A stretch of 59,883 bases of DNA from contig CACWVN010000002.1 in the NCBI GenBank assembly GCA_902764285.1, forward strand, positions 1 to 59,883, given 5' to 3'. Numbering within the stretch: the stretch's first letter is position 1; the number at the start of each line of letters is the position of its first letter. Both the position numbers and the translations under genes were made by a program. The stretch comes from an uncultured Eubacteriales bacterium (GTDB lineage: Bacteria; Bacillota; Clostridia; Christensenellales; Aristaeellaceae). Below are positions 16,367 through 26,896 of the stretch, piece after piece. Below the pieces are notes generated by a model. That model saw only the letters and a program-made list of their open reading frames with translations. It had not been told where the DNA came from and did not search any database.

Positions 16367-17548
16367 ATGGCAGACGAAATCAAGCTCACTCTGAATCCCT
16401 TTGAGGACGAGAACAAGCCTGAACTGGACAGCGCGGTGCAGGCTGCCGTGCAGGCGACCGAGGCGCTGGCCGCCGCGGAGCAGGAAGCGGAGCAGAAGGT
16501 CCAGCAGGACACGCTGGACATGCAGAACTTCTCCGAGGAAGAACAGAAGATGATCGAGGACTTCGCGGGCCGGATCGACGTACGCGACAGCAACCTCGTT
16601 TTCTCCTATGGCGCCGCCGCCCAGCAGAACATCTCCAACTTCTCCGACGCCGCCCTGAAGAACGTGCAGACCAAGGATCTGGACGAGGTCGGCAGCATGA
16701 TCGCCAACCTGGTGGTCGAACTGAAGAACTTCGACACCGACGAGAAGGAAAAGGGCGGTCTGCTGGGGCTGTTCAAGAAGCAGGTGACCAGCCTGGAGGC
16801 TCTGAAGGCCAAGTACAGCCACACCGAAGTGAACGTCAACAAGATCGTCGAGGGTCTGGAGCAGCATCAGATCCAGCTGCTGAAGGACATCGCCATGCTG
16901 GATAAACTGTATGACCAGAACCTGGTGTACTTCAAGGAGCTGTCCATGTACATCGTGGCCGGCAAGAAGCGCCTGGAGGACTTCCGCGCGAACGAGCTGG
17001 AAGAGGCCCGCAAAAAGGCCGAGGCTTCCGGGCTGCCTGAGGACGCACAGTTCGCCAAGGACCTGATGGACAAGGCCGATCGCTTCGAAAAGAAGCTGTA
17101 TGACCTGGAGCTGACCCGCAACATCTCCATCCAGATGGCGCCGCAGATCCGCCTGATCCAGTCCAGCAACCAGATCATGGCCGAGAAGATCCAGACCTCG
17201 CTGGTCAACACGATCCCGCTGTGGAAGAGCCAGATGGTGCTGGCGCTGGGCATCGCCCACACCGAGAACGCCATGAAGGCTCAGCGCGCCGTGACGGATC
17301 TGACCAACGATCTGCTGCGTAAGAACGCCGACAAGCTGCACATGGCCACCGTTGAGACCGCCAAGGAAGCCGAGCGCGGCATCGTGGACATCGAGACGCT
17401 GCAGCACACCAACAAGATGCTGATCGACACCATGGACGAGGTCCTGGAGATCCAGCATCAGGGCAAGGAGCGCCGCCGCGCCGCCGAGGCCGAGCTGGCG
17501 ACCATCGAAAACGAACTGCGCCAGAAGATTCTCGAGATCCGCAGCTGA
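16367..17548 (+). CDS. TelA-family toxic anion resistance protein
   Basis: A 393-residue, highly charged, predominantly coiled-coil cytoplasmic protein of the TelA/KlaA/YceH family (PF05816 type). Conserved patches include LVVELKNFDTDEKEKGGLLG, QIQLLKDIAMLDKLYDQN and NISIQMAPQIRLIQ. The family is named for tellurite resistance but its molecular role is unknown; XpaC-TelA pairs appear in envelope-stress regulons. AGGAGG lies 8 bases before ATG 16367. Confidence 0.9.
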   Translation: MADEIKLTLNPFEDENKPELDSAVQAAVQATEALAAAEQEAEQKVQQDTLDMQNFSEEEQKMIEDFAGRIDVRDSNLVFSYGAAAQQNISNFSDAALKNVQTKDLDEVGSMIANLVVELKNFDTDEKEKGGLLGLFKKQVTSLEALKAKYSHTEVNVNKIVEGLEQHQIQLLKDIAMLDKLYDQNLVYFKELSMYIVAGKKRLEDFRANELEEARKKAEASGLPEDAQFAKDLMDKADRFEKKLYDLELTRNISIQMAPQIRLIQSSNQIMAEKIQTSLVNTIPLWKSQMVLALGIAHTENAMKAQRAVTDLTNDLLRKNADKLHMATVETAKEAERGIVDIETLQHTNKMLIDTMDEVLEIQHQGKERRRAAEAELATIENELRQKILEIRS

Positions 17549-17619
17549 TCCACCGAACGGTGATGATACGCCGGCGGGCCGTCCGCCCGCCGGCCGGCGC
17601 ATAGAAAGGAGACATCGAC

Positions 17620-18171
17620 ATGCGTTTTTCCGAAAACAGAAAGGTGGCGTTCGTCGCGCTGGCGCTGTGCGTGGTGATCAGCCTGTTCGGCTTCGGCGGG
17701 ATGGGCCTGGCGCGGGAGCGCGGCAAGGTGCTGAAGGTCTATGACCGCGGCACTGAGCCCGATCTGGACATACGCCACAGCATGGACGCGTATCTGGATG
17801 CCGCTGCTGAGAAGGCGCAGGAAATGGTCTCCGAAGCGGAACTGTACATCGGCAAGACCCAGACGACCCAGAAGGTCGCCGATCTGGCCGCGCTGGTGGC
17901 GGATTCGGACCTGGATACCCGCTACCAGGCCTGGACCGACCTCAAAGGCGCGGTGGACGGGCTGTACAACGCCGTGCAGAGGGCGACCGACAGCGATCAG
18001 TTCGCCCAGTTCAAGATCGCCTATCGCGATTTCAACGGCGCGAAGGACAAGATCGAAAAGGACGAGTATCACCGCCTTGCCGCGGACTACAACGGCCTCA
18101 TCGGCTCTTTCCCGGGCGGCCTGGTGGCCACCGTGACGGGGCAGGGCACCCTGAACACCTTTGGAGGTTAA
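17620..18171 (+). CDS. LemA-like membrane protein
   Basis: A 183-residue protein with an N-terminal hydrophobic segment (about residues 8-28) and an extracytoplasmic helical domain of the LemA type (FAQFKIAYRDFNGAKDKIEK, AADYNGLIGSFPGGL). LemA domains are usually encoded next to TPM-domain proteins, as here. Function unknown. AAAGGAG precedes the start, and its stop overlaps the ribosome-binding site of the next gene. Confidence 0.85.
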   Translation: MRFSENRKVAFVALALCVVISLFGFGGMGLARERGKVLKVYDRGTEPDLDIRHSMDAYLDAAAEKAQEMVSEAELYIGKTQTTQKVADLAALVADSDLDTRYQAWTDLKGAVDGLYNAVQRATDSDQFAQFKIAYRDFNGAKDKIEKDEYHRLAADYNGLIGSFPGGLVATVTGQGTLNTFGG

Positions 18172-18172
18172 T

Positions 18173-19225
18173 ATGAATAACCGCAAAGCGCTTCGGCTGG
18201 CCATCTGTTTCGCGGCGGCGCTGGCGCTGATGTGCGCGCCGGCACTGGCGAAGGTGGTCAGCGCGGGCACGGATTTCTTCTACCTGGACAACGCCAATGT
18301 GATGAGCGAGGCGCTGGAGGGTGAGATCTATTTCTGCAACCAGCTGCTGGATAAGGCCTGCGGCGCCCAGATCGTGGTGGTGACCATCGACACCACCGGC
18401 ACGGAAGCGATCGACGATTATGCCTACGATCTTTTCAACAAGTGGCGCATCGGTGATCAGAAGCAGCAGAACGGCCTGCTCATCCTGCTGGCCATCGGCG
18501 ATGACAACTACTACGTGCTGCCCGGCACCGGCCTGGAGAGCCGGTTCTCCGCCGGCTACATCGGCGAATACGTCGATGAATACCTGGAGCCGAACTTCGC
18601 TTCCGGTGATTACGAGGCGGCCGTCAAAAAGTTCTTCGAAGCGGTGTTCGCCCGCGTGGCGGATACCTACGACGCGAACGTTACCGTTTCCCAGGGCGTG
18701 GACGCCTACAAGAAGTTCGTCGCCGCCAACTCGGAGAGCGACAGCTTCGGCGGCTACGAATGGACCGGCGGCCACGCGCGCGGCGATGAATCGGAGGAAT
18801 CGGGCGGCTCCGCGATGCTCGGGTTTGTGATCGTGCTGATCATCATACTGGTTGTCGTGATGGCCAAACGCAACAGCCGCAGGCGCGCGGTGCGCCGTCC
18901 CATCGTTTCGGATGATACCGCCACGATGATCATGGCGGATCAGCTGCTGCGCAACGCAAGCCGGACGGCTCGCCCGCCGCACATCATTCCCACGCGCACT
19001 GCGCCGGGCTACCGGCCGTTCAGCTTCGGCGCTCCGTCCACTCCCAGATCCAGCCGGCCCACGGTCTCTAGGCCCAGCAGCGGCTTCTCCGGCGGCGGCC
19101 TGTTCGGCGGCGGTTCTTCCTCTTCCTCCCGTTCCTCCGGCGGTTCGCACTTCGGCGGCTTCGGCGGTGGACACGGCGGCGGGGGAGGCACCCGCGGCGG
19201 CGGCGTCGGACGCGGCAGACATTGA
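18173..19225 (+). CDS. TPM-domain (YgcG/Psb32-like) membrane protein with Gly/Ser-rich tail
   Basis: A 350-residue protein. Signal peptide (residues about 1-24, ending ALA), TPM domain (VSAGTDFFYLDNANVMSEAL, LLILLAIGDDNYYVLPGTGL, FSAGYIGEYVDEYLEPNFAS), one TM segment (MLGFVIVLIIILVVVMAK), then a cytosolic region ending in repeats such as GGGGGTRGGGVGRGRH. The TM-plus-Gly-tail layout is typical of YgcG-type proteins. ATG 18173 has GGAGG at 18163-18167; the TTG 12 bases upstream is the RBS itself. Last gene of the xpaC-telA-lemA set. Confidence 0.87.
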   Translation: MNNRKALRLAICFAAALALMCAPALAKVVSAGTDFFYLDNANVMSEALEGEIYFCNQLLDKACGAQIVVVTIDTTGTEAIDDYAYDLFNKWRIGDQKQQNGLLILLAIGDDNYYVLPGTGLESRFSAGYIGEYVDEYLEPNFASGDYEAAVKKFFEAVFARVADTYDANVTVSQGVDAYKKFVAANSESDSFGGYEWTGGHARGDESEESGGSAMLGFVIVLIIILVVVMAKRNSRRRAVRRPIVSDDTATMIMADQLLRNASRTARPPHIIPTRTAPGYRPFSFGAPSTPRSSRPTVSRPSSGFSGGGLFGGGSSSSSRSSGGSHFGGFGGGHGGGGGTRGGGVGRGRH

Positions 19226-19236
19226 TTGATGAATAA

Positions 19237-19279
19237 AAGAACGGGCGTCTCCGCCACGAAGGCAGAGGCGCCCGTTCTT
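19237..19279 (+). terminator. Terminator of the XpaC-TelA-LemA-TPM operon
   Basis: AAGAACGGGCG...CGCCCGTTCTT long stem (about 19 bp with two mismatches) right after the TPM gene. Confidence 0.8.
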
Positions 19280-19391
19280 ATCGCCTTGGATCGACCGGGC
19301 CTGAGCGAAGCGAAGGACTGTACAAATTGAATTCGTACAGATCCTGATAATTCCACAACTAATGTTCAGTTTTCCTGATCATATACAATCT

Positions 19392-19428
19392 AAAAACAGT
19401 CCGGCGCGTTCAGAAACGCGCCGGACTG
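19392..19428 (-). terminator. Terminator of the DUF3048 gene
   Basis: Perfect 14-bp stem (CAGTCCGGCGCGTT / AACGCGCCGGACTG) with TTTTTAGA after it on the minus strand, 18 bp past the DUF3048 stop. Confidence 0.85.
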
Positions 19429-19445
19429 GATCGATATGCGGCGGC

Positions 19446-20411
19446 TTAGCCGAGGATATCGACGCTCTTTTCGGAGGTGAGGATCTGGATGAAGGTTACG
19501 CCCGGATTGAAGTAGACTTCGTTGCCGGCCTCGTCCAGATACACGGTGTTCTGGTCGATGCTGTCGCGCCGCCAGGAACCGGAGAAGTGCTTGCCGCCGA
19601 TGAAGTACTCGCAGCGGCCGGTGCCGACGGTGGTCACTCTCGGGGCGTCGCCCTTCTTGTTGTACCAGCCGTATTCCACGGACTGCACGATGACGTTGTC
19701 GCAGGTCACCTGCTCGCCGGTCAGGCCGTCCACATAGGGATTGCCGTTATAAAAGCGGTTGTACTTGAAAGTGGCGGGATCCCAGATGTAGGAAGGGCTG
19801 TACTTGCCATCGCGATAATTGATCGCGAAATTGACGACGTCTTCGCCTTCGGGCACTTCAGCCGCGGCCTTGAACTTCAGCGGAGAGCGGCAGGTGATGG
19901 AAGCCCAATCGGTCTTGTCGTACAGCTCGCGCAGCTTGCAAACCACGTTGTTCGGTGCGGAACGGCTGGAATCGCGATAGAATTCGCGCATTCCGGTGAT
20001 GCCGTCATAGCGGGCGCCGATGCTCAGCGTGTTGAAATACTCGTAAACGTTGCTGCCTTCATATTTCTGGCCGCCGAAGTGCACGAACGCGCCGTTATAA
20101 TCGGCGTAAATGTCGGCGTTGACGATGCGCGCGGAGCGGATGGCTTCGATCTGATCGGGGATGTTATCGTTGAAAACGGCGGTGTAGCGGGTGTAACCAC
20201 CCTTGTACAGCTCGATTTCATAGACGACGTCCGCAGAGGCGATGCCCTTCTGGGGGCGGGCCTTCGGCTCGTTATCCATCTGAACGACCATCGTGGTCGC
20301 GCCTTTTTCGGTGGGACGGCCCGTAGTGATGGAGACATTCGCACCCTCAGCCAGGGCAAAGCTCGCGAAGGCAAGCATCATGGCCAGGACGATACATACG
20401 ATCTTTTTCAT
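19446..20411 (-). CDS. DUF3048 (YerB-like) exported protein
   Basis: A 321-residue protein with an N-terminal signal peptide (MKKIVCIVLAMMLAFASFALA, cleavage near residue 21). There is no lipobox cysteine, unlike YerB. The conserved DUF3048 core is visible: MVVQMDNEPKARPQKGIASA, DVVYEIELYKGGYTRYTAVF and the FVHFGGQKYEG region; the C-terminal lobe has ITCDNVIVQSVEY. Function unknown; related proteins are secreted or surface anchored in spore-formers. It is a single gene with AAAGGAG before the start. Confidence 0.85.
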   Translation of the reverse strand: MKKIVCIVLAMMLAFASFALAEGANVSITTGRPTEKGATTMVVQMDNEPKARPQKGIASADVVYEIELYKGGYTRYTAVFNDNIPDQIEAIRSARIVNADIYADYNGAFVHFGGQKYEGSNVYEYFNTLSIGARYDGITGMREFYRDSSRSAPNNVVCKLRELYDKTDWASITCRSPLKFKAAAEVPEGEDVVNFAINYRDGKYSPSYIWDPATFKYNRFYNGNPYVDGLTGEQVTCDNVIVQSVEYGWYNKKGDAPRVTTVGTGRCEYFIGGKHFSGSWRRDSIDQNTVYLDEAGNEVYFNPGVTFIQILTSEKSVDILG

Positions 20412-20627
20412 AACGTGTTCTCCTTTCGTTGCATCGGGATATAAACCCCATACATATTAATAATATCAAACGAATGGACGCGTGTCCATCATTATCAGGT
20501 TATTTCATATATTTGCCGCATTGGCGGCGTAAGTGCGCCGCATTATGCTTCTTCTGCAAAGAATTTCGGCCCGGTCCGCGGCGTTATGGGCCGGGATCGA
20601 ACCGATTCCTGCTGCGTCGATCAGCGA

Positions 20628-20710
20628 TGGTGCCGGTGGCCGGACTCGAACCGGCATGGTTTCCCGCCGCATTTTGAGTGCGGTGCGTCTGCCAATTCCG
20701 CCACACCGGC
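20628..20710 (-). tRNA. tRNA-Leu (anticodon CAA)
   Basis: An 83-nt cloverleaf including the encoded CCA (20628-20630). The acceptor GCCGGTG pairs with CACCGGC, the anticodon stem CCGCA/TGCGG encloses CTCAAAA (CAA reads UUG), and the T arm contains GGTTCGAGTCC. A variable arm (CGGGAAACC) of class II size is present. Confidence 0.95.
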
Positions 20711-20794
20711 GCATAATTGGTCGTCGCGGATCAAACATTATTCAGTATAATGCATTTTGACAGAAAAATCAAGCCCCGAATTGCAATTGTCGCT

Positions 20795-20822
20795 TTGCAA
20801 AACCTTTTCCATGTTGTATAAT
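20795..20822 (+). promoter_or_regulatory. Promoter of the ECF sigma operon
   Basis: TTGCAA (20795-20800), 16 bp, TATAAT (20817-20822). It looks like a housekeeping promoter; I do not see an obvious ECF-type (AAC / CGT) autoregulatory promoter. Confidence 0.6.
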
Positions 20823-20858
20823 GAAATCAGTACCGCAGAAACGGAGGTGATGCCATTC

Positions 20859-21431
20859 ATGGAGGAGAGCAGGCTGATTCGCCGGGCTTCCCAGGGCGAC
20901 GCCGATGCGTTCAACGCCCTGATGGGAATGCATGAGCGGCGTATGTACGCCGTCGCCCTTCGCATGTGCGGCAACCCGGAGGATGCCCAGGACTGCCTTC
21001 AGGAGGCGATGCTGCGCGTCTTTCGTTCCATATCCGGCTTTAAGGCGCAGGCTTCCTTTTCCACCTGGGTCTACCGCATAACGATGAATACATGTCTGGA
21101 CGAACTGCGGCGCAGGAAAAACCGGCCGAGCGCGTCCCTGGACGGCATGCTGGAAAACGGATGGTCGCCCTCGGACGAGGATGACACGCCCGAGCGGCAC
21201 GCGGTTCGCGGCGAGCTTCGCGTGCATCTCCAGCGCTTTATCCGCGAACTGCCCGAAGACATGCGCGCGGCGCTGGTGCTCAGGGATATACAGGGTTATT
21301 CTTACGATGAAATCGCCGATATACTGGATACGAACGTGGGCACCATCAAATCGCGCATCAGCCGCGGACGCGAAAAACTGCGCGAAAAAATTGCCGCCAA
21401 CGCGGAACTTTTTGACAGGCGGCCCGTCTAA
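20859..21431 (+). CDS. ECF-type RNA polymerase sigma factor
   Basis: A 190-residue group 4 sigma factor. Region 2 has DADAFNALMGMHERRMYAVA and DAQDCLQEAMLRVFRSI, and region 4 has LRDIQGYSYDEIADILDTN and IKSRISRGREKLRE. It resembles the SigW/RpoE-like clade. GGAGGTGA at 20843-20850 sets the start at ATG 20859; ATG 20850 overlaps the RBS. The next gene is a membrane anti-sigma factor, so it is probably held at the membrane until an envelope signal appears. Confidence 0.93.
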   Translation: MEESRLIRRASQGDADAFNALMGMHERRMYAVALRMCGNPEDAQDCLQEAMLRVFRSISGFKAQASFSTWVYRITMNTCLDELRRRKNRPSASLDGMLENGWSPSDEDDTPERHAVRGELRVHLQRFIRELPEDMRAALVLRDIQGYSYDEIADILDTNVGTIKSRISRGREKLREKIAANAELFDRRPV

Positions 21432-21485
21432 AGATCAGCAGTGGAGGTTATTCGATGCATATTGTTCAGAAGGGAGGGCTTTCAA

Positions 21486-22481
21486 GTGCGTTGTGATGAA
21501 ATCGGCATCCTGCTGGATCAGCTGCTCGACGGCGAACTGACCGACACCCAGCTGGAAGAACTGCGCGCCCACGGGCGGACCTGCCCATCCTGCGCCGCTG
21601 AAATCGACGCTGCGATGCAGATGAAAGCCCTGTTCAGCGAAATGTCGCCCGAGGTGGACGTCCCCCTGCCGGCGCAGGCCGCATGGCGCAGCGCCGTGAA
21701 GGAAGAATCCAAACGGAGGCGCAGCCGGAAATTCTATTCCTGGGGCGGCATGGCCGCAGCGGCGGTGGTGCTGGTGCTGGGCATCGGGCTTGCCATGAAG
21801 CTGCCCGCCGTGCCCAGGCTGCACAGCGATACCGCTTCCATGCCGGCGGTCGAAAGCGCGGGCGCTCCCGAAATCGAAGAGACGCAGGAACCCTCCCGAC
21901 TTGCCGTAAAGGCCGAATCCGCCAAGGCGGCGGAACCGGAAGGGGAAGCCTCGACGAATCAGTCGGCCGTTGCGCGCGGCGCAGAAATGGCTTATGACGC
22001 CGGCGAATCTATCGCCTGTGAAGAGGAAGCCGCCTACGGGATGGCCGATTCGGCGTATCTGGAATCCGACGGCCTGGGCGCTGTCGACGCGGCCATGCCG
22101 GAACCGGAGACCACATCGATGCCCGCTATGGAATACGCGATGGAGCAGCCCGCCGAAGCGGCGGAGGAAGCCGAGGCCTTTGATGCGGACGAGGCGTATG
22201 AAAGCGCCGTCGCCGCCGCGCCCGTGCACGAAATACCGCTGCGCGTCGAATCCGTCGATTCCGCCTGCAAGACCATACTGGACCTGGTCAGCGAATACGA
22301 AGGAACCACGGATGTGCAGCGCTTCGACGGCGGCGTGAATATCTATATCGATATGCCCGCCGGAAACGTGGCGGATTTCATCCGCGCCGTCGAGCACCTG
22401 GATCTTTCCGGCGCACAGCTGACGCCGCCTGCGATCGAAGGCGAGACGGTAAGCGCGCTGCTTCTGACGCTGACGGAATAA
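21486..22481 (+). CDS. Zinc-finger anti-sigma factor, single-pass membrane protein
   Basis: A 331-residue protein. The N-terminal ZAS motif (HGRTCPSC, with CDEIGILLDQ ahead) should bind the ECF sigma factor. The only TM segment (about residues 81-103, GGMAAAAVVLVLGIGLAM) separates it from a long Ala/Glu-rich external linker and a C-terminal DUF4349-like fold (HEIPLRVESVDSACKTILDL, GGVNIYIDMPAGNV). GTG 21486 has GGGAGGG at 21473-21479; the ATG 15 codons upstream lacks one. Regulated proteolysis of the linker is a plausible release mechanism (inference). Confidence 0.87.
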   Translation: MRCDEIGILLDQLLDGELTDTQLEELRAHGRTCPSCAAEIDAAMQMKALFSEMSPEVDVPLPAQAAWRSAVKEESKRRRSRKFYSWGGMAAAAVVLVLGIGLAMKLPAVPRLHSDTASMPAVESAGAPEIEETQEPSRLAVKAESAKAAEPEGEASTNQSAVARGAEMAYDAGESIACEEEAAYGMADSAYLESDGLGAVDAAMPEPETTSMPAMEYAMEQPAEAAEEAEAFDADEAYESAVAAAPVHEIPLRVESVDSACKTILDLVSEYEGTTDVQRFDGGVNIYIDMPAGNVADFIRAVEHLDLSGAQLTPPAIEGETVSALLLTLTE

Positions 22482-22509
22482 ACACGGCATTGAAACGGAG
22501 GGATACAAC

Positions 22510-23205
22510 ATGAAGAAGATCGCATGGGTTCTTGCGGCGGTGCTCGCCATCGCACTCCTTTGTTCGGCGGCCTTCGCGGAAGGCGCGTCGCTGACGGTAC
22601 AGGGCGCGGGCGTGGTGTTTGTGGACGCCGATCGCGCGACGATTTCCCTGGGCGTCCGGGAGACGGGCACCCAGCTGGCCGACGTGCAGTCCTTGGTCAA
22701 CGAAAAGATGGATTCCGTCATCGCCGCGCTGAAGGACAAGGGCGTCAGCATGGAGGATATCAGCACCAACACCATCGGCATTTACCCAAATTACGATTAC
22801 TCAACCGACGTGGAACTGATCGTCGGGTATACCGCCTATAATTCGCTGTATGTCACGATATCGGACGTCGAGAACGCGGGCGCTTATATCGACGCGGCCT
22901 TTGCCGCCGGCGCAAACAATCTGGATAACGTGACCTTCTTTGCCTCCGACACCACGGAAGCCGGCCGGCAGGCGCTGACCCTGGCCGTCGAGAACGCGAG
23001 GGAGAAGGCGGAAGTGCTGGCCGCGGCCGCGGGTATGCGCCTGGGCAACATTCTTGAGATCCGGGAAGGCACGGCGGACGAATACAGCATGCCCGTCATG
23101 TACGCCCGGGCCGAGGACGCCGGTGCCGGCACCCAGGTCATCGCTTCCCAGCAGCGGGTGAACGCGGCGGTGAACGTCACGTTCGAACTGGTTGCGGCGG
23201 AATAA
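22510..23205 (+). CDS. SIMPL (DUF541) domain exported protein
   Basis: A 231-residue protein with a signal peptide (IAWVLAAVLAIALLCSAAFA, cleavage near residue 23) and one SIMPL domain: LTVQGAGVVFVDADRATISL, IGIYPNYDY, GYTAYNSLYVTI, and ALTLAVENAREKAEVLAAAAG. SIMPL proteins are periplasmic/extracellular, oligomeric and often oxidative- or envelope-stress linked. Its position 28 bp after the anti-sigma gene suggests an ECF target. GGAGG is 8 bases before the start. Confidence 0.9.
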   Translation: MKKIAWVLAAVLAIALLCSAAFAEGASLTVQGAGVVFVDADRATISLGVRETGTQLADVQSLVNEKMDSVIAALKDKGVSMEDISTNTIGIYPNYDYSTDVELIVGYTAYNSLYVTISDVENAGAYIDAAFAAGANNLDNVTFFASDTTEAGRQALTLAVENAREKAEVLAAAAGMRLGNILEIREGTADEYSMPVMYARAEDAGAGTQVIASQQRVNAAVNVTFELVAAE

Positions 23206-23261
23206 CCACGCGCGGCCGCGGATCGGCACGGCGAACCTCCGCGAAAAAACGTGAATGACTC

Positions 23262-23290
23262 TTGCACTTTCGGGGCATATCCATTATAAT
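23262..23290 (+). promoter_or_regulatory. Promoter of the DUF1292 gene
   Basis: TTGCAC (23262-23267), 17 bp, TATAAT (23285-23290). Confidence 0.7.
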
Positions 23291-23340
23291 GATTATGCAG
23301 AGCGCCGCTTTGCCACATTGCAGGAATGGAGGCTGTACGC

Positions 23341-23643
23341 ATGGAGGACGAGAGGGATATTGTCGTATTCGAGGACGATGACGGCAATGAACTGACCATG
23401 GAGGTTCTGGACTACCTGGCCTATGAGGGCAAGGAGTACGCGCTTCTGACCGAACTGGTGGAGGACGAGGACGAAATCGACGAAGATGAGCCCGAAGAGG
23501 TGTACATCATGGAGGTCGTGCCCGTCGGCGACGACCAGGAGGAATTCGTTCCCGTGGATGAGGACCTTGCAGAGACGCTATTGGCCATATTTGAGGCCGA
23601 TGATTTCGACGAGGTGTATGAGGACGACGAGGAAGGGGAATAA
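23341..23643 (+). CDS. DUF1292 acidic protein
   Basis: A 100-residue, strongly acidic protein of the DUF1292 family (VVFEDDDGNELTMEVLDYLA, then KEYALLTELVEDEDEIDE). Family function is unknown; such genes are common near RNA-metabolism genes in Firmicutes. ATG 23341 has TGGAGG at 23327-23332; the upstream in-frame ATG 23326 is part of that site. It has its own promoter and terminator. Confidence 0.85.
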   Translation: MEDERDIVVFEDDDGNELTMEVLDYLAYEGKEYALLTELVEDEDEIDEDEPEEVYIMEVVPVGDDQEEFVPVDEDLAETLLAIFEADDFDEVYEDDEEGE

Positions 23644-23671
23644 TCCCTGCATCTCACTGATCTGACCTGCC

Positions 23672-23703
23672 AGCCGCTTTCGCTTGCGAAGGCGGCTTTT
23701 TTT
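23672..23703 (+). terminator. Terminator after the DUF1292 gene
   Basis: AGCCGCtTTCGC / GCGAAgGCGGCT hairpin followed by T7. Confidence 0.88.
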
Positions 23704-23868
23704 ATCGGCAAAGCGATAAAACGGCCTCGCGCAGCGCGATATGGGTGAAATCACCAGCCGTGAACCTTTGATTCTTAACACTGTTCCTGTATACTATGCC
23801 ATAAAGACAGCTATATGCCGGTCGCATCGCATGCCGGCCGTTTTACCAAACGCCTGGAGGACGCCGTT

Positions 23869-26229
<2,361 letters not shown>

Positions 26230-26236
26230 GGGACGC

Positions 26237-26833
26237 ATGGAGATCAAAAAATCAAAATTCGTGCAGTCGCTCAGCGCCTTTCAGAGCTTTCCCGGCCAGG
26301 GATTGCCGGAAATCGCCATGGCGGGGAAGTCCAACGTGGGCAAATCGTCGCTGATCAACAGCCTTACGCGAAATTCCAAGCTGGCGCGCACGTCTGCGGA
26401 GCCCGGAAAGACGCGGCTGGTGAACCTGTATCTGATCGATGAAGCCTTCTTTCTGGTGGATCTGCCGGGCTATGGCTTTGCCAAGGCGCCCAAGCAGGAA
26501 AAGCAGAAATGGGCCGATATGATCGAAGGATACCTGCGCGCGTCCGACAACCTGAAGCGCGTGTTCCAGCTGGTGGATATCCGGCATGAACCGACCGCGG
26601 ACGACCAGATGATGGTGGAATACCTTCGGCACTACGGGATCCCGTTCACCGTCGTCGCCACCAAGGCGGATAAGCTGTCCGGGGCCCAGCGCTCGCGCAG
26701 CATCCCGGCCATCTGCCGCAAGCTGGCCGTTCAGCCCTGGGAGGTCATGGTGTACTCCTCCAAGGACGGCACGGGCCGCGATCGCCTGCTGGAATTGATC
26801 GAATCGGAAATATCGCCCAACGCGGCGGAGTAA
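26237..26833 (+). CDS. engB: Ribosome-biogenesis GTPase EngB (YsxC)
   Basis: A 198-residue TRAFAC GTPase. G1 is AGKSNVGKSS, G3 is DLPGYGFAKAPK, G4 is TKADKL. It binds the late 50S subunit precursor and promotes its maturation. It lies 7 bp after lon, so the two are co-transcribed. The length fits the family. Confidence 0.96.
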   Translation: MEIKKSKFVQSLSAFQSFPGQGLPEIAMAGKSNVGKSSLINSLTRNSKLARTSAEPGKTRLVNLYLIDEAFFLVDLPGYGFAKAPKQEKQKWADMIEGYLRASDNLKRVFQLVDIRHEPTADDQMMVEYLRHYGIPFTVVATKADKLSGAQRSRSIPAICRKLAVQPWEVMVYSSKDGTGRDRLLELIESEISPNAAE

Positions 26834-26896
26834 AGCATACGGAGTCGTCGCAGGACGGCGCAGATCCCGGCGGGGCCGGGTAAAGGAGGAATTGCA

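Noticed and set aside
20540-20627. tRNA-like remnant next to tRNA-Leu (GGTTCGATCCC followed by GGCCCA on the minus strand)
   Set aside because: Only a T-arm-like segment is visible and its stem has mismatches; I could not fold an anticodon or D arm. Possibly a decayed tRNA 3' end, but chance similarity is just as likely.
26834-26896. Lysine riboswitch ahead of the aspartokinase gene
   Set aside because: Only about 60 bp between engB and the start; no room for the aptamer.
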